This document shows positions 9,884 through 17,065 of a stretch of DNA of 37,248 nt, one piece after another. The translations under genes were made by a program, and so were the position numbers. The DNA lies in contig JAQVHZ010000021.1 of NCBI GenBank assembly GCA_028695965.1, positions 1-37,248 of the forward strand. Reading direction: 5' to 3'. Position 1 is the stretch's first letter. Each line of letters opens with the position of its first letter. The notes under the pieces are model-generated. The model saw nothing but the letters and a program-made list of their open reading frames with translations. It searched no databases and was not told the origin of the DNA. The DNA comes from Thermoguttaceae bacterium (GTDB lineage: Bacteria; Planctomycetota; Planctomycetia; Pirellulales; Thermoguttaceae).

Positions 9884-10276
9884 CTATTCCTTGTCTGAAT
9901 AATCTTCTGGAATTGAAAGCCATACGTGCAAAGGCGCTGTTGTAAAATATCCAATCAAGACCAACGCTGCAAAATTCCGACGCGAACAGGTTGGCAAAAA
10001 CGACAGTCCAACCGCTACGCATGCAAGTAAAACGCCCGTGCGTCCTACTGATGAAAAAAGGTGTTCTTCCACGCCCAACGAGGGACGTCTCCGCCAATAA
10101 GCAGACGAAACAAACGTCAACGCGCCCGCTAAAACGGAGACGGAACCAATTATACCTGTTAGGATTTGCGTGCGAGAATCTGTCGAGCCGAACAGGGCAA
10201 GCGCCATCCATACGCAAAAAGCATAAACTGTATAGGCGGCTCCCCTGCGAAAAAGAGAGACGCGAACCGGTTTCAT
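9884..10276 (-). CDS. AtpI-like small membrane protein of the ATP synthase operon
   Basis: A 130-residue hydrophobic protein with about four membrane segments (roughly residues 11-30, 37-59, 78-95 and 103-120). Its position just before atpB and its topology fit AtpI (subunit i), which in other bacteria helps assemble the c ring or supply Mg2+, but no residue-level signature convinces me, so the symbol is withheld. Its start codon overlaps the stop of the upstream gene as ATGA, a sign of translational coupling. An alternative frame over the same bases (9828-10217) is open for 129 codons but rich in Arg and Cys and lacks membrane helices; I treat it as a shadow. Confidence 0.75.
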   Translation of the reverse strand: MKPVRVSLFRRGAAYTVYAFCVWMALALFGSTDSRTQILTGIIGSVSVLAGALTFVSSAYWRRRPSLGVEEHLFSSVGRTGVLLACVAVGLSFLPTCSRRNFAALVLIGYFTTAPLHVWLSIPEDYSDKE

Positions 10277-10584
10277 GATCTTTTATCAGCCTTCTCGCGT
10301 TCTTCGGCCTTTTCTAATCTCTTGATTGTCAAAAACAACCCTGACGCGAAAACATAAAATCCAATAAAGGAGCCAACGAGCAGTCCCCAAGGCTCAAAAC
10401 CAAAGCGAATATCGACAAATCTTCCTAAAAGGAGCAAAGCCGCAAATTCAAAGCACAACGTGGTAATTCGTACGACCCATGCGTAACCAATTGCCAGAGA
10501 AGACAAACCGTCTTGACCTTTGCAGGCTTCGTCTTCAGGCGCTAGAACCGACGACTCTTCACTCGAATTATAATCTCGCTGCAT
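10273..10584 (-). CDS. AtpZ/AtpI-family protein, first gene of the ATP synthase operon
   Basis: A 103-residue protein with an acidic head and two membrane helices (about residues 35-56 and 66-87). The stretch FAALLLLGRFVDIRFGFEPWGLLVGSFIGF matches the AtpZ/F1Fo 'gene 1' pattern, in which a first helix ending in 'G...D...g..PWgll.G...G' is followed by a second. AtpZ proteins are linked to Mg2+/Ca2+ transport or c-ring assembly. The ATG at 10584 has AAGGG eight bases upstream. It overlaps the next gene by 4 bases (ATGA) and stands directly behind a good promoter, so it opens the operon. Confidence 0.8.
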   Translation of the reverse strand: MQRDYNSSEESSVLAPEDEACKGQDGLSSLAIGYAWVVRITTLCFEFAALLLLGRFVDIRFGFEPWGLLVGSFIGFYVFASGLFLTIKRLEKAEEREKADKRS

Positions 10585-10659
10585 CGGCTAGGCCCTTCGA
10601 TTTTGGGATAATCGCGTTAAAGTCAAATGACTGAACTTACGCAATTCCGCGTTCCTACC

Positions 10660-10687
10660 ATTCTAACACCGTCTTTCTTTTTGACAA
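10660..10687 (-). promoter_or_regulatory. Predicted sigma-70 promoter of the atp operon
   Basis: On the minus strand TTGTCA (10682-10687) and TAGAAT (10660-10665) are separated by 16 bases, each one mismatch from the consensus. The expected start of the transcript lies about 70 bases before the first gene of the ATP synthase operon. Confidence 0.5.
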
Positions 10688-10746
10688 GACGTTTAATAAA
10701 ATAGGCAAGAGAGGTAAAAAGACATAGTAACGAAGAAATCTACCAA

Positions 10747-10779
10747 AAGAGCGACGCCCTTTTTAAGAACGTCGCTCTT
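10747..10779 (-). terminator. Rho-independent terminator of the TIM-barrel protein gene
   Basis: A perfect 10-bp stem, AAGAGCGACG with CGTCGCTCTT, around a 13-base loop. On the minus strand it is followed by TTTTGG. It lies ~50 bases after the stop of the gene ending at 10830 and upstream of the atp promoter, so it insulates the two units. Confidence 0.7.
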
Positions 10780-10829
10780 CTAAAACAGCAAGTTCAAGCT
10801 GCTTGCTTAATACCAAAATCGTCCTGGGG

Positions 10830-11753
10830 TCACGCAAGGTCCCACTGCGCGCGGAGGAACGCGATCGAATTTTTAAACGCTTCTTCGCGATCATCGCCCG
10901 CGCAGCCACATTCGAAGGAGCAGAAGTCTTGATAACCAATGTACTTCAATCCGCGGAAGCCGTCGACGAACGTAGTGTCGTTTTCGCCCGGGAACGTACG
11001 ACGGGGGTTGTTCACGCCGCCGGCGAGGTGAACGTGTTTGAGCAACGGACCGGCGGAAATAAAGGCGCCCATTTGGCTCGTTTCTTCCGTGTCCATATGA
11101 TAGAAGTCGCCCATAACGGCAATGCCGCTTTCAACGCCGGCTTTTCTCAAGACGTCGCGAGCGATAGACGCGCCGTCCGCAACTTGACGCAGGAAAAAAG
11201 CTTCCATACGGCAAAGAGGCTCGAAAATGACGTTCGTACCTAAACTGTGCGCGAATTCGGCGATCGACGGGAGGAAATCGAGCAACAACGTGCGAATTTC
11301 GTAGTTATTCAGTTTCGTTTGTCCGTTAAACGCCGGAACGTAAATAACGCCAGGGGACTTCATTTCAGCGGCGGTTTCGAGGGCGGCTTTGAGATCGTCA
11401 ATACCGGGTTGGCGTTTCGAAACGTCTTCGGAACAAAGATCGCCGTTATGCGACCCCCAGCAAATTGCGGCAACTTCAAGTCCCGCGTCGGCAGCCATTT
11501 GATAACGCTCCTTACCCTTGCCGACACAGTCGCCGCCATACTCGACAGCTTCACAACCGTATTGCTTCATCTTGGCAAGTTTTTCGGCCATGTCTTTGCC
11601 CGGAGCCGGACCAAGCTGGCTCGCAATACGCAGTTTCGCGTCAGCGCGCTTGTCCATTTCTGCCGTCGTTTGAGCGTTAGCGACGTTCAACGAAGCGCCG
11701 GCAAGTCCAAGACCAAGAACCGCGCCAGTACCAAAGAAATCGCGTCTATTCAT
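10830..11753 (-). CDS. Tat-exported sugar phosphate isomerase/epimerase-like TIM-barrel protein
   Basis: A 307-residue protein of the xylose-isomerase-like TIM-barrel family. The N-terminus MNRRDFFGTGAVLGLGLAG is a clear twin-arginine signal (RRDFF, hydrophobic core, then ANA|Q near residue 27), so it is exported folded. The barrel follows with a conserved run of acid and His residues: KMKQYGCEAVEYGGD, AAICWGSHNGD, VIFEPLCRME, GDFYHMD and HVHLAG, which resemble the metal-binding Glu-Asp-His-Glu set of the family. Such exported members are very abundant in Planctomycetota; their substrates are mostly unknown. The start has AGGAG nine bases upstream, a promoter at 11872-11900 and its own terminator, so it is a single-gene unit. 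Confidence 0.88.
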   Translation of the reverse strand: MNRRDFFGTGAVLGLGLAGASLNVANAQTTAEMDKRADAKLRIASQLGPAPGKDMAEKLAKMKQYGCEAVEYGGDCVGKGKERYQMAADAGLEVAAICWGSHNGDLCSEDVSKRQPGIDDLKAALETAAEMKSPGVIYVPAFNGQTKLNNYEIRTLLLDFLPSIAEFAHSLGTNVIFEPLCRMEAFFLRQVADGASIARDVLRKAGVESGIAVMGDFYHMDTEETSQMGAFISAGPLLKHVHLAGGVNNPRRTFPGENDTTFVDGFRGLKYIGYQDFCSFECGCAGDDREEAFKNSIAFLRAQWDLA

Positions 11754-11871
11754 TTATTTCGTCTCCTCTATCTACACCGATGATGCGGCGCGCTTACACG
11801 CCAGGAAGAAAAACATCCATATTTTCCTTATTATTTGCACAACAGTTTCAACTGCTAAACGCATAGTGTAC

Positions 11872-11900
11872 GTTATACCAAATCAAATTTCAAAAATCAA
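11872..11900 (-). promoter_or_regulatory. Predicted promoter of the exported TIM-barrel gene
   Basis: On the minus strand TTGATT (11895-11900) and TATAAC (11872-11877) are spaced by 17 bases. The transcript would begin about 110 bases before the start codon at 11753, leaving a long untranslated leader in which I recognise no known riboswitch. Confidence 0.45.
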
Positions 11901-11938
11901 GTGTCTAAACAAAAAATTCAATTTGATAAGCGCCGCTT

Positions 11939-13153
11939 CTACTCAATATTGCTTTTGTAAAAATCGATAGCGTCGAACAAATTAATGTACAAGTATGGTT
12001 CGTCGCACGCGGGCGTTTTTTTACCCGCCTCAGCATGCCAAAGCTCGCATGATTCCGGAGCAAAGATAACGTCGTGCAAATTCGAATCCATAGCGACGGG
12101 GCGTTTAATCATCTCCTGCATTGTTTCAACGTCGATATTTCCATAATTCTCTTTGAGTTTTTCAAAAAGCGACGTCGCGCGCGACCCGGCAGATATGTAA
12201 ACGACGTCGTCCAATGCGCCAGGAAGGCGGTCGCTCTTTTCTCCTGGACGCAATACGACAACCGGCGTCTCAGACTCCGCAATAGCCTCGACCGCTGCAA
12301 GATTGCCTTGCGCGTCCGAAAGAACGTAATAATAGTCGCACGTGAGAGGAACAGACTTCATCAATTCCAGCGCCTCGTCGACCGTCGAACATTCTTCAAC
12401 AACGCGGCGCATGAGAAACGCCATGGGAAGACCGTCCCATTTTCCTTCGCCGCCTCCGCCCATTTCGCCAATTGCCAGCCCCTTCTCGTTCATCGCCGTA
12501 ACCGTGCCGACGAACCCTGAATAGGAAACGCTAATCCACGCGTTTTGATCTTTGGGCATAAATACGAAAATCGTCGAATGCTCTTGCAGGCCGATATCGC
12601 GCATATAGTCAAGAACGCGCGCGTGCAAAATGCGACCGTCCTTAGAGGCCGCCCCGCACACAGCCACTCCGCTGCAATGAAAGAGTTCCATAAAGTTATT
12701 CAGACGATAAACGTCCTGCGCGTCGTAGTCAAGAGCGTCTGCAAGCGCGTCCATTTCTGCATAAAATCGTTTTGGAACAAAAGGTTTCGTGCGACGAACA
12801 GCTTCGTCCGTTTTATCAAAAAAGGACATGCCTTTAGCCAGTGAAGCGGCAGTTGCGGCAGCATAGATACGCAAACGCAGCGCGCCAATCTCCAACTTCA
12901 TCAATCGTCCATGCGCGGCGCCCATCTCTTCCGGCGAACCTTCAAGGATCAGAACGTCGCGCACTCCGTCGAGTTTTGCACGAACTCCATGTTCCGCCTT
13001 AGCAACAAAGGTTAAGCCCTGTCCTAAGACGGGCGTTTCAAGAACCGGTTCGTCGATATCAAAATTGAAGTCGTCCTCTTGTGCCACAACGAACTGCGAA
13101 GTTGCAAATAGAAGTACAACAAGGAGTAACGAATACTTTCGAAATATGCTCAT
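11939..13153 (-). CDS. Secreted C45-type Ntn hydrolase (acyltransferase/amidase-like)
   Basis: A 404-residue protein with a Sec signal (MSIFRKYSLLLVVLLFATSQF, likely cut after VVAQ or VVA). The rest fits the C45 group of N-terminal-nucleophile hydrolases, which include isopenicillin-N acyltransferase and related amidases/phospholipase-B-like proteins. The expected nucleophile is Cys160 in LFHCSGVAVCGAASKDGR, followed by HARVLDYM, which matches the family's 'GR..D'; the proteins are usually activated by self-cleavage before this Cys. Further matches are GFVGTVTAMNEKGLAIGEMG and the C-terminal NLHDVIFAPESCELWHAE. The natural substrate is unknown; removal of an acyl group from an amide or bile-salt-like substrate is possible but unproven. 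It begins 3 bases after the cutA stop and is almost surely co-transcribed with it. Confidence 0.82.
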   Translation of the reverse strand: MSIFRKYSLLLVVLLFATSQFVVAQEDDFNFDIDEPVLETPVLGQGLTFVAKAEHGVRAKLDGVRDVLILEGSPEEMGAAHGRLMKLEIGALRLRIYAAATAASLAKGMSFFDKTDEAVRRTKPFVPKRFYAEMDALADALDYDAQDVYRLNNFMELFHCSGVAVCGAASKDGRILHARVLDYMRDIGLQEHSTIFVFMPKDQNAWISVSYSGFVGTVTAMNEKGLAIGEMGGGGEGKWDGLPMAFLMRRVVEECSTVDEALELMKSVPLTCDYYYVLSDAQGNLAAVEAIAESETPVVVLRPGEKSDRLPGALDDVVYISAGSRATSLFEKLKENYGNIDVETMQEMIKRPVAMDSNLHDVIFAPESCELWHAEAGKKTPACDEPYLYINLFDAIDFYKSNIE

Positions 13154-13156
13154 AGC

Positions 13157-13480
13157 TCAACCATTCCTAATGTTTTCGTCTAACCACTTTGCGTAAGAAG
13201 ACGAAATAAAATCAAGGGGAACCCCAACGATCTGAGGACAATCATACGAATGTCGGGAGGAAATCTCAGTAGCAACGCAAGTAAACAACGCTGAACGCGT
13301 CTTGCAAAGCAATAGAACTTCTGCGCTCTCACACGTCTCGCCTTGCCAAATGTACCGGCTCTGAACGCCGGGGATTACCTGCGCGCAAGCCGCTAGTTTC
13401 GATTCGACTAAAAAAGCCGCGGCTTCCTGAGCTTCTTCAAGCGCAGGAAAAGTTATTTGAAGTTGAATATATTCCGCCAT
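13157..13480 (-). CDS. cutA: CutA-like divalent cation tolerance protein
   Basis: A 107-residue member of the CutA1 family, small trimeric ferredoxin-like proteins first linked to copper tolerance in E. coli; the true role is still unclear. Family features: LQITFPALEEAQEAAAFLVESKLAACAQVIPGVQSRYIWQGE, with the family's 'LAAC.N...v.S.Y.W.G', then LLLCKTRSALF and RHSYDCPQIVGVPLDF, the counterpart of 'HpYevPei...pi'. Length is typical. GGGAG stands a few bases before the ATG. The downstream secreted hydrolase begins 3 bases after its stop, a pairing for which I know no functional reason. Confidence 0.93.
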   Translation of the reverse strand: MAEYIQLQITFPALEEAQEAAAFLVESKLAACAQVIPGVQSRYIWQGETCESAEVLLLCKTRSALFTCVATEISSRHSYDCPQIVGVPLDFISSSYAKWLDENIRNG

Positions 13481-13843
13481 CCACTCCCACTATCCCCGAC
13501 GCCCTGTTAGCGCCGAATCAATGAATCTACCTGCTTCGTTACAAAAAGCGAAGCTGCCGCTGTGTCGAATACTCTGACCGTATGGCAAGGATCTAATTCA
13601 CGCAAAGACGTTTACCATACCAATGAAAACGGCTTAACGTCGGCTAAATTGTCAAGCGACTCCTGAGCCTGCCGCGTTGCCCTTCCTCAAAAGTCCAACG
13701 TATATCGCTATTGGAATAGACTATATTGTAGAAAATTCAAAGGAAATTGCAAGAAAAAATAACGGCGTTAAACCATATACAAAAAGCCGTCTCCACTCAG
13801 AAGACGGCTTTTGAAATATTGACGTCGACGTTCAGACCTAAAA
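13481..13843. other. Intergenic region between cutA and asnS
   Basis: 363 bases without a gene that I can support. It holds the asnS terminator (13782-13812), a short 6-bp inverted repeat GCTTCG/CGAAGC at 13533-13554, and on the minus strand a lone TTGACA (complement of 13650-13655) with no matching -10 box. The cutA promoter must be in here but I cannot place it. Confidence 0.5.
13782..13812 (-). terminator. Rho-independent terminator of asnS
   Basis: A perfect 11-bp stem AAAAGCCGTCT / AGACGGCTTTT with a 9-base loop, ~30 bases past the asnS stop. The stem's outer A/T pairs supply a T run on either strand, so it could work in both directions. Confidence 0.85.
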
Positions 13844-15220
13844 TCAGAAAATCTTATTGACGGTCCTCGGGAAGAGGATGACGTCGCGAATGTTTTCGAC
13901 GCCGGTAACGTACATGATTAAACGCTCAAAACCAAGCCCAAACCCTCCGTGAGGAACCGAACCAAAACGACGCAACTCAATATACGCTTGGTATTCTTCG
14001 GTCTCCATATTGCGTTCTTCCATCGCGGCAAGCAACTTATTCAGGTCCGCTTCACGTTCGCTTCCGCCAATAATCTCGCCGACGCAGGGCGCAAGCAAGT
14101 CGGTTGCCGCGACCGTCTTACCGTCTGCATTCTGTTTCATGTAGAACGACTTGATTTGTTTTGGATAGTCAGTGAGGAAGACCGGGCGTTTGAACACGAC
14201 GTCAGTAAGGTAACGTTCGTGTTCCGTTTGAAGATCTTGCCCCCATTCGACGGGGTATTGGAACTTGACGTCCGCTTTTTGCAAAATTTCAACCGCTTCC
14301 GTGTAGGTAATGACGCCAAATTTCTCATTGACAAGATTGTTCAGTTTATCGATAAGACCAGGCTGGAAATTCTTGTCAAAGAACGCCATTTCGGTCGGGC
14401 ATTTTTCCAGTGCGACGTTGACGACGTATTTGAGCATATCTTCAACGATCTCAATAATGTCAGGCAGTTCTGCAAACGCAACTTCTGGCTCGACATGCCA
14501 GAATTCGGCAACGTGTCGAGGCGTGTTGCTGCATTCAGCACGGAAACTCGGCCCAAACGTGTAAATTTTACCAAACGCCAACGCGCACATTTCACCTTCA
14601 AGTTGACCGGAAACGCTCAAACCTGCTTTTTGCCCGAAAAAGTCTTCCCGATCATATTCCTCTTCCGTCTTGTATTCAGCGTTCCAAGGATGCGTCGTTA
14701 CACGGAACATCTCGCCCGCGCCTTCACAGTCGCTCGCGGTAATAAGCGGAGTATGGACGTAAACGTAACGACGCGATTGGAAATACTCGTGAATCGCAGC
14801 CGCCAAAACCGAGCGCATACGAAAGACAGCGTTAAATGTGTTCGCACGAAGACGTAAGTGCGGAATAGTACGAAGAAATTCAAGAGTATGACGTTTCTTT
14901 TGAAGCGGATATTCAGGAGGACATTCGCCAAGGACCTCCAAGGAGTCAGCGTTCATTTCGACGCCGCCGTTTTGACCTTGCGAAGGAACGAGCGTCCCGA
15001 CGACGCGAAGGGACGAACCCAATTTCAAGTAGGGCGTCGGATCTTCAAATTTCTCCTTATCGACGACAATCTGTAAGTGCTTCAGAGACGTTCCGTCGTT
15101 AAGTTCAATAAAAGCGACCGTCTTAGAATTTCGTGAAGTGCGAACCCAACCGCATACGGTCGTCGATTGGTTTAACAGGGACGCGTCGTTAAGGACGTCG
15201 TAAATATCAGTATGTTTCAT
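13844..15220 (-). CDS. asnS: Asparaginyl-tRNA synthetase
   Basis: Class IIb aminoacyl-tRNA synthetase that charges tRNA-Asn; 458 residues from the ATG at 15220, close to the 466 of E. coli. The frame is open for 29 more codons upstream, but those residues match nothing in the family and GGGA lies just before the chosen ATG. The N-terminal OB fold (VCGWVRTSRNSKTVAFIELNDGT) binds the anticodon. The catalytic domain shows the class II motifs: motif 2 FGPSFRAECSNTPRHVAEFWHVE and motif 3 GGFGLGFERLIMYVTGVENIRDVILFPR. A stable hairpin sits at 15231-15249 just ahead of the ribosome-binding site. Followed by its own terminator, so a single-gene unit. Confidence 0.97.
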   Translation of the reverse strand: MKHTDIYDVLNDASLLNQSTTVCGWVRTSRNSKTVAFIELNDGTSLKHLQIVVDKEKFEDPTPYLKLGSSLRVVGTLVPSQGQNGGVEMNADSLEVLGECPPEYPLQKKRHTLEFLRTIPHLRLRANTFNAVFRMRSVLAAAIHEYFQSRRYVYVHTPLITASDCEGAGEMFRVTTHPWNAEYKTEEEYDREDFFGQKAGLSVSGQLEGEMCALAFGKIYTFGPSFRAECSNTPRHVAEFWHVEPEVAFAELPDIIEIVEDMLKYVVNVALEKCPTEMAFFDKNFQPGLIDKLNNLVNEKFGVITYTEAVEILQKADVKFQYPVEWGQDLQTEHERYLTDVVFKRPVFLTDYPKQIKSFYMKQNADGKTVAATDLLAPCVGEIIGGSEREADLNKLLAAMEERNMETEEYQAYIELRRFGSVPHGGFGLGFERLIMYVTGVENIRDVILFPRTVNKIF

Positions 15221-15230
15221 TTTTCCCACG

Positions 15231-15249
15231 AGGCGCCTAAGAGGCGCTT
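15231..15249 (-). promoter_or_regulatory. Stable hairpin immediately upstream of the asnS ribosome-binding site
   Basis: AGGCGCCT and AGGCGCTT, three bases apart, form an 8-bp stem (one G-U pair on one strand). It ends about 10 bases before the asnS ATG, so it could hide or frame the ribosome-binding site. On the plus strand the hairpin is followed by TTTTG, but no plus-strand gene ends here. Regulation is inference. Confidence 0.35.
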
Positions 15250-15309
15250 TTGTCTGCAATGCAACGCAATAGTCCAAATACGTCTTCGTTCCATAAAACG
15301 AAAACAAAA

Positions 15310-15359
15310 AGTCGAAGGCGCAACTCAGCGCAGTGTAACGCTAAATTGTACCTTCGACT
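15310..15359 (-). terminator. Terminator of the sugar porter gene
   Basis: AGTCGAAGG (15310-15318) pairs with CCTTCGACT (15351-15359); the 32-base loop can form a small inner AGCG/CGCT stem. On the minus strand it is followed by a T-rich tract (TTTTTGTTTTCGTTTT). The gene it closes stops at 15392. Confidence 0.65.
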
Positions 15360-15391
15360 CATATTTTGTCAATCAGACGCAAAAGCTTGCG

Positions 15392-16906
15392 TTAGTCGGT
15401 AATACCGAGCTTCCTTTGCATTTCTTCAAGCGGGATCTGTTTCGTTTCAGGCATGATAAAAGCCACCCAAAGGAGCTGCAGAACCATGAAACCGCAGAAG
15501 GTAAAGAACACGGCTGAAGGTCCCAGCTTCGAAAGCATAACGGGAAAGAACCCGGAAACGACGGCGTTTAAAGCCCAGTGTGTAAACGAGCCAAGCGCCT
15601 GACCCTGCGCGCGAACCGCGTTCGGAAAAATCTCTCCGATAAAGACCCAAATGCATGCGCCTTGACCAAAAGCATGAGCGGCAATAAAGAGAATAAGACC
15701 TGCCAGAACGCCATAAATACCAGCCTTCGGAATAGCGGGATCCGAGGCCCTTTCCGCAACTTGAATCTCAGGGACGTCGGCGGAAGCAGATTCTTCAACG
15801 ACAACGACGGCGTCTTCCGCTTCAATGCGTTCAAAAGAGGCTTTGAACTGGTCGGAATACAGGGCAAACATACCGCCAACTACCGACAAGCTGATAATAT
15901 AGCCGAACGAACCAATGTACATGAGCTTTTTGCGTCCAAGTCCGTCGATGAAGACCAGCGCCAGCAACGTAAACACGAAATTTGCTAAGCCAATCAGCAT
16001 GGGAAGCTGCAGCGCTGTCTCACGACTCGCGCCGGCGACGCGAAAGATCATCGGCGCATAATACAAAATCGCGTTGATACCAGAAAGCTGATTAAATGCG
16101 GCAATGGCAATAGCAAGAAGTATAGGCTTACGATAACGATAGCAGAACAAACGTTCTTTGCCCTGCAACCGTTCTGCGGCCAGCGCTTCTTGAATCGCTT
16201 TGAATTCCGCCTCGGCGTCCTCTTCGTTCGGAATCAACTTCTTAAGCAACGCGAGCCCCTCGTCCAGCCGATTACGAGAAATGAGCCAACGCGGACTTTC
16301 TGGATTCAAAGACAAGAGACACAGAAAGGCAAACGCAGGAATTGCTTCGACGCCGAACATCCAACGCCATGCCGACTCGCCAAAATTGCCGCAGCCAATG
16401 GCCCAATTGCTGATATACGCTAATAGAATACCGAACACGATATTTAATTGCGTGAGCGCGACAAGTAAGCCTCTGCGCTTAGGAGGCGCAATTTCCGCAG
16501 TATAGAGCGGAGATACGACCGAAGCGCCGCCTACCCCAATGCCGCCTAATATTCGAAAGAACATGAACGAGTACCAATCCAATGTCGTCGAATTGGCATA
16601 GAACGTTAGGATACGCGGGAAGGCGCTTCCGATTGCAGAAATTAAGTACAAAAGCGCAATTAAGATAAGAGTCGGCTTACGTCCCCATCTATTCGCAGGA
16701 AACTGAATCGTCGCCGCGCCAAGGATGGTTCCTATGAGCGCGCTCGAAACAGTAAAGCCAAGACCGCCGTCCGAAAGCTCAAAAACGCGTTTCAGCGATT
16801 CGGTCGTACCCGATATTACCGCCGTGTCAAATCCGAAGAGAAGTCCGCCCAGCGCGGCGATGATCGAACTTCTCAAAACCAAAGAAGAGGTTTTCTCATT
16901 TGCCAT
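15392..16906 (-). CDS. MFS sugar porter (GLUT/XylE family)
   Basis: A 504-residue sugar:H+ symporter or facilitator of the inner membrane, with twelve membrane helices. Family signatures are all there: GGLLFGFDTAVISG in helix 1, ANRWGRKP in the loop after helix 2, PLYTAEIAPPKRRG after helix 4, PESPRWLISRNR after helix 6, GLGRKK between helices 8 and 9, and PETKQIPLEEM at the end. QLSGINAILYYAP in helix 7 is the sugar-binding stretch. Between helices 9 and 10 there is an acidic loop of about 45 residues (EAEDAVVVVEESASADVPEI and beyond), longer than in E. coli XylE. AGGA lies 10 bases before the ATG. No sugar-specific regulator is nearby, so the exact sugar cannot be named. Confidence 0.93.
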   Translation of the reverse strand: MANEKTSSLVLRSSIIAALGGLLFGFDTAVISGTTESLKRVFELSDGGLGFTVSSALIGTILGAATIQFPANRWGRKPTLILIALLYLISAIGSAFPRILTFYANSTTLDWYSFMFFRILGGIGVGGASVVSPLYTAEIAPPKRRGLLVALTQLNIVFGILLAYISNWAIGCGNFGESAWRWMFGVEAIPAFAFLCLLSLNPESPRWLISRNRLDEGLALLKKLIPNEEDAEAEFKAIQEALAAERLQGKERLFCYRYRKPILLAIAIAAFNQLSGINAILYYAPMIFRVAGASRETALQLPMLIGLANFVFTLLALVFIDGLGRKKLMYIGSFGYIISLSVVGGMFALYSDQFKASFERIEAEDAVVVVEESASADVPEIQVAERASDPAIPKAGIYGVLAGLILFIAAHAFGQGACIWVFIGEIFPNAVRAQGQALGSFTHWALNAVVSGFFPVMLSKLGPSAVFFTFCGFMVLQLLWVAFIMPETKQIPLEEMQRKLGITD

Positions 16907-17065
16907 TGTTGATAATTCCTAATTCATGCCTCGGAAGGGAAATTACAATATGGTTCATTGTCCACAAAAATAAATCAGAATCAACCAGTAAGATTAAAAA
17001 AGAATTCACACGACGTCTTATGCCCAAACGCGGTACGCCCGAAAGCGCCGTCTCATGACAAAATT

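Noticed and set aside
9828-10217. A 129-codon minus-strand frame over the AtpI-like gene
   Set aside because: It overlaps a frame with four clear membrane helices, an ATGA-coupled start and the expected operon place; the rejected frame has Arg/Cys-rich, featureless sequence.
13633-13655. TTGACA on the minus strand as a -35 box for cutA
   Set aside because: The bases at the right distance read CCGTTT, not a -10 box.
13949-14857. A 302-codon plus-strand frame
   Set aside because: Antisense to asnS, which has unmistakable class II synthetase motifs; long antisense frames are expected from this codon usage.
15221-15307. A longer asnS start at 15307
   Set aside because: The added 29 residues match nothing in the family, while the ATG at 15220 has GGGA upstream and family homology starts there.
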